Source: Elusimicrobia bacterium CG_4_9_14_3_um_filter_62_55 (GTDB lineage: Bacteria; Elusimicrobiota; Elusimicrobia; UBA1565). Taken from it: a stretch of DNA of 42,279 nucleotides. The stretch's first letter is position 1, and each line of letters opens with the position of its first letter. A program made the translations under genes and the position numbers. The notes beneath the pieces were generated by a model, which saw only the letters and a program-made list of their open reading frames with translations, made no database searches and was not told the DNA's origin. The stretch spans positions 74,287 to 116,565 of the forward strand of contig PFUL01000183.1 in the NCBI GenBank assembly GCA_002790095.1. The letters are read 5' to 3'. Shown in pieces: positions 24,515-31,404 of this stretch.

Positions 24515-25663
24515 ATGGTTCGCATAAAGTGTACCGAAGACTTTCAGGAAATGGGAGCGGTCATCAAGGTCGTCGGCCTCGGGGGTGCGGGCGGCAACGC
24601 GATCAACCGGATGGTGGAGGCGGGCGTGCGCGGAGTCGAATTGATCGCCGCGAACACCGACAACCAGGTACTCAGCCGCACGCGCGGCGATGTTCGCATC
24701 CAATTGGGCGAGACGGTGACCCGCGGGCGCGGCGTCGGCATGGACCCGGCGAAAGGCCGTTTGGCGGCCGAGGAATCCAAGGAAGCGCTTCGGGAAGTGA
24801 TGCGGGGCGCCGATATGATTTTCATCACGACCGGCATGGGCGGAGGAACCGGCACCGGAGCCGCCCCGCTGGCGGCGCAAATCGCCCGCGAGTGCAGCGC
24901 TTTGACGGTCGGAGTCGTTTCTCGGCCGTTCAGTTTCGAAGGACACGCCCGCGCGCAGATCGCGGACGCCGGGATCAAAGAGCTTCGCGAATGCGTCGAT
25001 TCCCTGCTCGTGATCCCCAACGACCGCTTGCTCGAAACCAGCGACGAATCCACGCCGCACGCCGAGGCGTATCGCCGTGCCGACGACGTGCTCCGTCAGA
25101 GCGTCCAGGCGATCTCCGACGTGATCACGCACTCCGGCGACATCAACATGGACATGGCCGATATCAAGGCCATCATGACGAACGCCGGCGAGGCGCTGAT
25201 GGGCGTCGGCGAGGCGAGCGGACCTCATCGGGCGGAAATCGCCGCGAAGGCCGCGATCGAGTCCCCTCTTCTGGAAAATGTGACGATCGACGGGGCGAAG
25301 GGTCTGATCGTCAACATCGTCGGGCGCTCCTCCGACCATGTCACGATGCATGAGGTCAACGAGGTGATGGCTCTGATCGGACCCGCGATGAGCCGTGAGG
25401 CCAAGATGAAAATCGGTCTCGCCTCGGACCCGTCCCTCGGCGATCGCCTGCGCGTAACGGTGATTGCGACGGGCTTCCCGGCGAGTCGCGCCCGCGGAGC
25501 CAGGCCCATCAGCCGGTTGGTCCGCGGACCGGCCGTCACGCCGATCAGCGGACCCGTGCAACCGGAGCGCGCGTTCAACCCGTTGGATCGGGGGCGGCGG
25601 GACGGGGGACAGGATTTGAGCAAGCCCGCGTACTTGCGGGTCAAGGTGCGAAAACTGCGCTGA
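24515..25663 (+). CDS. ftsZ: Cell division GTPase FtsZ
   Basis: FtsZ polymerises into the division ring. The 382-residue protein has the nucleotide loop GLGGAGGNAINRM, the tubulin signature GGGTGTGAAP (109-118), and the T7 catalytic loop as NMDMADIKAIM (211-221) with Asn211, Asp213 and Asp216. A 15-residue N-terminal extension precedes the fold. After a short Pro/Arg linker the end reads LSKPAYLRVKVRK, a recognisable variant of the D-[IV]-P-x-[FY]-L-R peptide that binds FtsA. The T7 loop differs from the usual NVDFADVR but keeps the acidic residues. Confidence 0.97.
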   Translation: MVRIKCTEDFQEMGAVIKVVGLGGAGGNAINRMVEAGVRGVELIAANTDNQVLSRTRGDVRIQLGETVTRGRGVGMDPAKGRLAAEESKEALREVMRGADMIFITTGMGGGTGTGAAPLAAQIARECSALTVGVVSRPFSFEGHARAQIADAGIKELRECVDSLLVIPNDRLLETSDESTPHAEAYRRADDVLRQSVQAISDVITHSGDINMDMADIKAIMTNAGEALMGVGEASGPHRAEIAAKAAIESPLLENVTIDGAKGLIVNIVGRSSDHVTMHEVNEVMALIGPAMSREAKMKIGLASDPSLGDRLRVTVIATGFPASRARGARPISRLVRGPAVTPISGPVQPERAFNPLDRGRRDGGQDLSKPAYLRVKVRKLR

Positions 25664-25679
25664 GCGCGTAGGAGAAAAC

Positions 25680-26762
25680 ATGTCAAACCTTCAGACTCTT
25701 CTTCAGACGATGATCGACAAACGCGGGAGCGATCTTCATATTCGCGCCGGGGGGCACGCCTACATTCGCGTCGACGGCGAATTGATGAAATTCGGGGAGC
25801 CGATGACCGCTGAGCAGGCGCTCGCGGTGCTCCACCAAGTGATCACGCCTCGGGCCAAGAAGATTTTCGAGGAGCGGGGGGAGTGCGACTTCTCCTTCCA
25901 GGCCGGCGATGTCGCGCGCTTTCGCGTCAACGCGTTCAAGAGGATGGGACGGCTCGCTCTGGCCATCCGCTACATTCCGATGAAGATCCCGACGATGGAG
26001 GAGTTGAACCTCCCCGTCGCCACGATACGCAAGATCGCCGACAACAAACGCGGGCTGGTGCTGGTGACCGGCATTACCGGATCGGGCAAGTCCTCGACGC
26101 TCTCCGCAATCATCAACTACATCAACGAAAGCCGTGCCGACCACATTTTGACCGTCGAAGATCCGATCGAATTCGTCCATAAAGACAAGAAGTCGATTCT
26201 AAGCCAGCGGGAGATCGGTGAGGACACCCTGGACTTCGTCGAGGCGTTGAAGATGGCCATGCGTCAGGACCCCGACGTGATTCTCATGGGGGAAATGCGC
26301 GACGCGGAATCGGTATCCGCGGCGATCACCGCGGCGCAGACGGGTCATCTCGTGTTCGGAACCCTGCACACGATCGACGCCGTTCAGACGGTCAACCGCA
26401 TCATCGATCTCTATCCGCCGCATCAGCAGGAACTGATGCGCATTCAGCTCTCTGAATCGCTGAAGGCGGTGATCAGCCAGCGGCTGCTGCCAGGAGTGAA
26501 GGGCGGGCGCGTTCCGGCGATCGAGATCATGATCGTCACCGCCCACGTGAAGAAGCAGATCGAGGACAACTCCGCGCGCGGCATCGCCGAGGCGCTCGCG
26601 AAGGGCGGCTTCTACGGCATGCAGACGTTCAATCAGTCCTTGGTGAAGCTGTACAAAGAGGGTCTGGTCAAGGAAGAGGACGTGCTCGCCGCCGCGACCA
26701 ATCCGGACGACGTCAAGCTTGCAATGCGCGGAATCGAACAGGAAGTCAACGCAGGAGGCTAG
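25680..26762 (+). CDS. pilT: Type IV pilus retraction ATPase PilT
   Basis: The 360-residue protein is of typical PilT length. It has the N-terminal SDLHIRAGGHAYIRVDG, Walker A GITGSGKSST (131-140), the Asp box ILTVEDPIEFVH, Walker B DPDVILMGEMRD (about 198-208) and the His box TGHLVFGTLHT. A retraction-type C-terminal GGFYGMQTFNQSL follows. It powers pilus disassembly at the inner membrane. It directly follows ftsZ by 16 bp with its own AGGAG site, placing pilus retraction in the division operon. A pilin gene is at 11413-11853. Confidence 0.96.
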   Translation: MSNLQTLLQTMIDKRGSDLHIRAGGHAYIRVDGELMKFGEPMTAEQALAVLHQVITPRAKKIFEERGECDFSFQAGDVARFRVNAFKRMGRLALAIRYIPMKIPTMEELNLPVATIRKIADNKRGLVLVTGITGSGKSSTLSAIINYINESRADHILTVEDPIEFVHKDKKSILSQREIGEDTLDFVEALKMAMRQDPDVILMGEMRDAESVSAAITAAQTGHLVFGTLHTIDAVQTVNRIIDLYPPHQQELMRIQLSESLKAVISQRLLPGVKGGRVPAIEIMIVTAHVKKQIEDNSARGIAEALAKGGFYGMQTFNQSLVKLYKEGLVKEEDVLAAATNPDDVKLAMRGIEQEVNAGG

Positions 26763-26778
26763 CGGGGCGGAAGCCCCG
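26763..26778 (+). other. Intercistronic hairpin after pilT
   Basis: CGGGGC-GGAA-GCCCCG is a perfect 6-bp stem with a GNRA tetraloop immediately after the pilT stop. No T-run follows, so it is not a classical terminator. It may stabilise the upstream mRNA or act as a processing point. Confidence 0.45.
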
Positions 26779-26827
26779 GAAAACGCCGTAGAAGTCGTAC
26801 CGATTTAAATTTTTGGGGGTTGGAATC

Positions 26828-27580
26828 ATGTTCGCTGAAGGATACATCGGAATCGCCGGGACGATCGGAGTCGGAAAATCCACGCTGACCAAGGAACTCG
26901 CCGAGGCGCTCAATTTCGAGCCGATCTTGGAAGAAGTCGACGGCAATCCATACCTGGAGGCCTTTTACCAGGACATGAAGTCCTACGGCACGATGATGCA
27001 GGTGTGGCTGCTCAATCATCGGTTCCGTCAGCATCGCGAGTTCGTGACGCGCATCAGCCTCGGGAAGATTCGAGGAGTTGTTCAGGACCGGACGATCTGG
27101 GAGGACACGATCTTCGCGCGGATGCTCAACCGGCATCCCGAAAAGATGATCTCGGATCTCGACTACAACACCTATCTCGATTTATTCGACAACATGGTGC
27201 TGCGGGAACTCGTCTTTCCGCAGATACTCATCTATCTCGACTGCGCCCCCGAAGCGGCCTATAAGCGCATCCAGGCGCGCGGCCGGGTCATGGAAAAGAC
27301 GATTTCGCTCGACTACCTTAAGATGCTTAAGAGCAACTACGAGGAATTCATCGGCGAGATGGAGGGTGCGGGCGTGCGCATCCTGCGGTTGGATTGGTCT
27401 CAGTTCATGCCGACCAGCGAGGTCGTCCGCCTGATCCACGAATACAGCCTGAAGCCTTCGAGTTTCACGAAATGGGTCCGCCCGCTTCGCAAATCGCCGA
27501 AGATGAAGCCGAACCCGGATTTACTGAAGAAGGATCGCGAGAAGCTCGACGCGGAGAAAAAGGAGCATGCCCGCATCTGA
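26828..27580 (+). CDS. Deoxynucleoside kinase (dNK family)
   Basis: The 250-residue protein has the P-loop GTIGVGKST (11-19) and the dNK-type segment EEVDGNPYLEAFYQD. It also has the DRT variant of the DRS motif in VVQDRTIWEDTIFA (Asp87/Arg88), and LIYLDCAPEAAYKRIQARGR of the lid region. Members phosphorylate deoxynucleosides (dA, dG or dC) for salvage; the base preference cannot be read here. ATG 26828 is chosen over TTG 26813 because the P-loop strand starts at once and GGGGTTGG lies just upstream. A basic tail (KKDREKLDAEKKEHARI) extends past the fold. Confidence 0.88.
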   Translation: MFAEGYIGIAGTIGVGKSTLTKELAEALNFEPILEEVDGNPYLEAFYQDMKSYGTMMQVWLLNHRFRQHREFVTRISLGKIRGVVQDRTIWEDTIFARMLNRHPEKMISDLDYNTYLDLFDNMVLRELVFPQILIYLDCAPEAAYKRIQARGRVMEKTISLDYLKMLKSNYEEFIGEMEGAGVRILRLDWSQFMPTSEVVRLIHEYSLKPSSFTKWVRPLRKSPKMKPNPDLLKKDREKLDAEKKEHARI

Positions 27581-28268
27581 GACCCTCCCGGTGAAAACCG
27601 AGGATTGGACGCGCGAAGGCGCGCTGTTCGTCGAGCCCCGGCTGAGGGCGCTCGGCGTTCCGCACGGCCTGACGACGCTGGCGTTGGGACCGATGGCCGA
27701 CCCTGAACGCCGCTGCGCCGCCGCGCGGGAAGCCGGGATCGAGGACGACGCGCCGTTGACGCTCAAGCAGACCCATTCCGCGACGATTCTTTCGGCCGCG
27801 CTGGAATCGGCTGGATCGGAAGGGGACGGGTGGATCGCGGGTCCCGGTTTTCTCGTCGGCGTCTTCGTGGCGGATTGTCTTCCTCTGATTCTTTTCGACG
27901 AGCCCGTGACCCGCGTCGCGGTGGTGCATGCCGGATGGAGGGGAATCGCCGCCGGCATCGCGCAGGAGGCCGTCGTGCGATTCGGGGGCGCGCCCGAGAG
28001 GCTGTTCGCGGCGATCGGTCCTCATATCGGCGCCTGCTGCTACACGGTCGGATCGGAGCTTCGCGAACGATTCGCCCCCGACCATTTCGACGGAGACCGT
28101 TTGGATCTCGGGGCCGCGCTCCGGGCCGAACTCGAAAACGCCGGACTCGCTCCCGACCGCATCGGGGTTTCGGCTCTGTGCACTCGTTGCCGCGAAGAGG
28201 ATTTTTTCTCCTTTCGCCGCGACGGGACGAAGCGCAACATGATGGCGTTTGCGGGGGTGCCGCGATGA
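27567..28268 (+). CDS. pgeF: Purine nucleoside phosphorylase / polyphenol-oxidase-family YfiH (PgeF)
   Basis: The 233-residue protein has the CNF1/YfiH fold signature: LKQTHSA (His70), VADCLPLIL (Cys104), VVHAGWRG (His121), AIGPHIGACCYTVG, and CTRCREEDFFSFRRDG. The two His and Cys bind zinc. The family is described both as purine nucleoside phosphorylase/adenosine deaminase and as a peptidoglycan-editing hydrolase (PgeF); placement among envelope and nucleotide genes fits either. It overlaps the kinase gene upstream by 14 bases and hisC by ATGA. Confidence 0.93.
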   Translation: MPASETLPVKTEDWTREGALFVEPRLRALGVPHGLTTLALGPMADPERRCAAAREAGIEDDAPLTLKQTHSATILSAALESAGSEGDGWIAGPGFLVGVFVADCLPLILFDEPVTRVAVVHAGWRGIAAGIAQEAVVRFGGAPERLFAAIGPHIGACCYTVGSELRERFAPDHFDGDRLDLGAALRAELENAGLAPDRIGVSALCTRCREEDFFSFRRDGTKRNMMAFAGVPR

Positions 28269-29407
28269 ATATCGAAAAACAGGTGCGTACGGAACTCCGG
28301 AGCGCGAAACCCTATCTTCCCGGAAAGCCGATCCAGGAAGTCCAGCGCGAACTGGGTCTCAAGCGGGTCGTCAAGTTGGCTTCCAACGAGAGTTTCTTGG
28401 GACCCTCCCCGAAAGCGCTGTCCGCGCAGCGCAAGGCCGCGAAAGACGTCTGGCTCTATCCGGAGGGGGCCAGTCCTCTGCTACGCCGCGCCGCCGCCGG
28501 TCATGCGGGCGTCGCCGAGGGGCAAGTGATCGTCGGAAACGGTTCCGATGAAATCATTCGCCTGCTCTGCGAGACCTTCGCCGGACGCGGGGACGAGGTG
28601 GTGTGTTCCGATTGCGGGTTTATCCGGTTCAGGCAGCAATCGGAAATGATGGGCGCGAAAGTCGTGTCGGTGCCCATGAAGAATTTAAAGCACGACCTCT
28701 TTGCGATGGCGCGGTCGGTGACGCCGAAGACGAAAATGATGTTCGTCGCTTCGCCGAACAACCCGACCGGTACTTACAATACGCGCGCCGAAGTCTCCTC
28801 GCTCTTGCGTTCCCTCCCGAAGGACTGTCTGCTCATCCTAGACGAGGCGTACTATCACTACGCGACCGGATTGGAAGACTATCCGGAAAGCACGCTGGAG
28901 TTCCTGCCTAAACACGACAACCTGATCGTTCTGCGCACGTTTTCCAAGGCGTACGGACTCGCGGGGCTGCGCGTGGGGCTCGGATTCGCGAATGCCGAAT
29001 TGGTGTCGTGGATCGACCGCATCCGGATGCCGTTCAACGTGAATCTGCCGGCCCAGGCGGCCGCGCTCGCCGCGCTGGAAGACAAGGCTTTTCTCCGGCG
29101 CTGCGTGCGGGAAACAGCGAAGAATCGCGAAGCCTTGGCGTCGGCGTTGGAATTTATGGGACTGCACTGCGTCCCCTCGACGGCTAATTTCCTTTGCGTC
29201 GAAACCCCGATCCCCGGAGCCGAGCTGTTTCGCCAGTTGCTGCGGCGCGGCGTGATCGTGCGTCCGCTCGACGAATACGGACTGACGCGTCACGTTCGGA
29301 TCTCGGTCGGGTCCGCGGCTCAAAACAAGTTCCTGCTGCTCGCGCTCAAGAAAATCGAAGGGCTGTTCTCCGGACGGGAACGGCGCGAGGAGGCGCTCTC
29401 TCGATGA
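28265..29407 (+). CDS. hisC: Histidinol-phosphate aminotransferase (HisC-like)
   Basis: The 380-residue fold-type I PLP aminotransferase has KLASNESFLGPSPKA (N-terminal HisC motif), GNGSDEII, ASPNNPTGT (162-170), LDEAYYHY and TFSKAYGLAGLRVG with the PLP lysine Lys228. The end VRPLDEYGLTRHVRISVG carries the phosphate-binding Arg. No other his genes are nearby, so it could also serve aromatic amino acid transamination. ATG 28265 overlaps pgeF by ATGA and the stop overlaps cmk by ATGA. Confidence 0.92.
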   Translation: MNIEKQVRTELRSAKPYLPGKPIQEVQRELGLKRVVKLASNESFLGPSPKALSAQRKAAKDVWLYPEGASPLLRRAAAGHAGVAEGQVIVGNGSDEIIRLLCETFAGRGDEVVCSDCGFIRFRQQSEMMGAKVVSVPMKNLKHDLFAMARSVTPKTKMMFVASPNNPTGTYNTRAEVSSLLRSLPKDCLLILDEAYYHYATGLEDYPESTLEFLPKHDNLIVLRTFSKAYGLAGLRVGLGFANAELVSWIDRIRMPFNVNLPAQAAALAALEDKAFLRRCVRETAKNREALASALEFMGLHCVPSTANFLCVETPIPGAELFRQLLRRGVIVRPLDEYGLTRHVRISVGSAAQNKFLLLALKKIEGLFSGRERREEALSR

Positions 29408-30138
29408 AGTCGGCTCGTTCCAAGGGGAAACGCGCGCGCAGCGGACTCGTCATCGCGATGGACGGTCCTGCCGGCGTCGGCAAGTCCACCATCGGAACGA
29501 TGGTCGCCAAGGAATTGGGATTTCGCTTCATCAATACGGGCGAGATGTACCGCGCGCTGACCTGGAAGGCTCTCGAAGAGGGGATCGATCCGACGGACGG
29601 GGACGCGCTCACCCGTCTGGCGAAGCGCCTGACCTGGGAGTTCCGGACGGTCGGGGAAGGCGTGGTGATCCGGACCCACATCGACGGCAAAGGAGTGACC
29701 ACTCAAATTCGCGAGGAACGAGTCAGCAAGAATTCGTCGATCGTGGCCGGAGCCGGCGGGGTGCGCCGCCTGCTGCGGGACATGCAGCGCAAGCTCGGGG
29801 AAGACGGATCGATCGTCATGGAAGGACGCGACATCACCACGAACGTCTTTCCGGACGCGGATTTCAAGGTCTATCTTGACGCCTCGATCGAAGAGCGGGC
29901 GAAGCGCCGCACGAAGCAGCTGCGCCAGCAAGGGAAGCCCGCCGACTACGATAAGATTCTTGATGCGATCATTCAGCGCGACCGCGGGGACCTGCAGCGC
30001 AAGATCAATCCGCTGACGCAGGCAAAGGACGCGATCGTTATCGATTCGACGAAAATGACGATGGTGGAAACGGCCGAAGAGATTTTGAAGTTGATCCGTT
30101 CGAAGCGGAAAGCGGGGATCGAAGGCGCAACAAGATAG
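29404..30138 (+). CDS. cmk: Cytidylate kinase
   Basis: The 244-residue protein has IAMDGPAGVGKST (18-29), FRFINTGEMYRALTW, and GSIVMEGRDITTNVFPDADFKVYLDAS. It also has the cmk-type RAKRRTKQLRQQG and DRGDLQRKINPL. Cmk phosphorylates CMP/dCMP. The cmk-rpsA order is widely conserved in bacteria and holds here, with rpsA 42 bp downstream. A basic N-terminal extension of about 14 residues precedes the fold. Confidence 0.95.
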   Translation: MKSARSKGKRARSGLVIAMDGPAGVGKSTIGTMVAKELGFRFINTGEMYRALTWKALEEGIDPTDGDALTRLAKRLTWEFRTVGEGVVIRTHIDGKGVTTQIREERVSKNSSIVAGAGGVRRLLRDMQRKLGEDGSIVMEGRDITTNVFPDADFKVYLDASIEERAKRRTKQLRQQGKPADYDKILDAIIQRDRGDLQRKINPLTQAKDAIVIDSTKMTMVETAEEILKLIRSKRKAGIEGATR

Positions 30139-30180
30139 AGACGAATTTCATATAGTGAAACGATAGAGAGAGGAAGGACG

Positions 30181-31404
30181 ATGATTGGCGACACGAAAGA
30201 CCTCGACCCCCGCGCGCAAGCCGCGTCCGGCGAGGAAGAACAGACGATGGAATCCCTGCTCAAAGAGCAGGATGCGGTGGACGACAAGCTCAAGAACCGG
30301 GAAGTGCTTTGGGTCAAGGTGATCCAGTCCGGAAAGGAACAGGTTCTCGTCGACGTGGGCGAGAAGAGCGAGGCGTTCGTTTCCGCAACCGAATTTCCGG
30401 AGGGACAGATCCCCGAGCCCGGCAAGCGCATCCCGGTCCTGCTGGTCAAGCGCGGCCGCGGCGACACGCCGACGCAAATGTCGACGGCGCAGGCCCGCGC
30501 GCGGCTCGGATGGGACCAGATCGCGAAGGCTTTCGAAGAGAAAGCACGCGTGCGCGGGAAGGTCACGTCCGCGATCAAGGGCGGATTCCTCGTGGACGTC
30601 AACGGCGTTTCCGGATTCATGCCTTCCTCTCAGTCGGATCTCCGGCCGGTTCGCAAACCGGACGGACTCGTCGGGACCGGCGTGCGCTGCTACATCCTTG
30701 AGCTGAACAAGGAAAAGCGGCAAGTGATTCTTTCGCGGCGCGCGGTGTTGGAAGAGGACGCGAAGGAGCGTCGCCTGAAACTTTTGAGGGAGCTCAAATC
30801 GGGCATGGTCCGGATCGGACGCGTGATGCGCGTCAACGAGCACGGCGTTTTCATCGACGTCGGCGGACTGGACGGACTGGTTCGCAACGAGGACGTCGCG
30901 TGGAAGGACGCCGAAGAGGCCAAGAAGAAGATCAAGCGCGGGGCGAAGCTCCGCGTTCGCGTCCTCAATATCGAAGAAGAAACCGGAAAGGTTTCGCTCG
31001 GTCTCAAGCAGCTGCAGGCGCATCCGGCCGATTCGGTGCGCAAACGCTATCCCCTGAAGAAGGTCGTCGCGGGCAAGGTCGTCGAGGTTCTAAAGGACGG
31101 CGTCCGCATCGAGCTCGCGAAGGGCGACAAAGCGTTTTGCTCCGTGCGGGAATTGCAGGTCGAGGGCGGGGATCCGACGCGCGCGCGTCCGGACAAGCGG
31201 GAGATGCTTCCCCCGATCTGGCCGAAGGTCGGCGATGAGGTCTCGGGCATCGTGGTCGGCATTCTCAACAGCACCTTCGAGGTCTCCCTGTCGATCCGCC
31301 GGTTTGAAGCCATTCAGGAACGCAAAAGCGTGCAGCGCTACATGAAGGAAGCGCCGCCGCTGACGCTCGGACAGTTGTTGACGGGCGATACCGACGGGGA
31401 CTGA
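30181..31404 (+). CDS. rpsA: 30S ribosomal protein S1 (four S1 domains)
   Basis: The 407-residue protein has an acidic N-terminus and then four OB-fold S1 motifs, at about residues 40-100, 118-185, 203-275 and 290-380. Examples are GGFLVDVNGVSGFMPSS, GVFIDVGGLDGLV and TGKVSLGLKQL. E. coli S1 has six domains; four-domain forms are common in other phyla. S1 binds mRNA leaders at the ribosome. A strong Shine-Dalgarno (AGAGAGGAAGG) precedes ATG 30181, and TATAGT is seen about 30 nt upstream. The stop shares a base with the proposed start of the next gene. Confidence 0.93.
   Translation: MIGDTKDLDPRAQAASGEEEQTMESLLKEQDAVDDKLKNREVLWVKVIQSGKEQVLVDVGEKSEAFVSATEFPEGQIPEPGKRIPVLLVKRGRGDTPTQMSTAQARARLGWDQIAKAFEEKARVRGKVTSAIKGGFLVDVNGVSGFMPSSQSDLRPVRKPDGLVGTGVRCYILELNKEKRQVILSRRAVLEEDAKERRLKLLRELKSGMVRIGRVMRVNEHGVFIDVGGLDGLVRNEDVAWKDAEEAKKKIKRGAKLRVRVLNIEEETGKVSLGLKQLQAHPADSVRKRYPLKKVVAGKVVEVLKDGVRIELAKGDKAFCSVRELQVEGGDPTRARPDKREMLPPIWPKVGDEVSGIVVGILNSTFEVSLSIRRFEAIQERKSVQRYMKEAPPLTLGQLLTGDTDGD

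Noticed and set aside
23306-25681. 791-codon open frame antisense to ftsA, ftsZ and the start of pilT
   Set aside because: It is a high-GC shadow. The sense strand encodes unmistakable FtsA and FtsZ, and the antisense protein is low-complexity Arg/Asp/His-rich with no recognisable domain.
26763-26778. Terminator after pilT
   Set aside because: The hairpin is strong but there is no T-run, and the next gene continues on the same strand after 49 bp.
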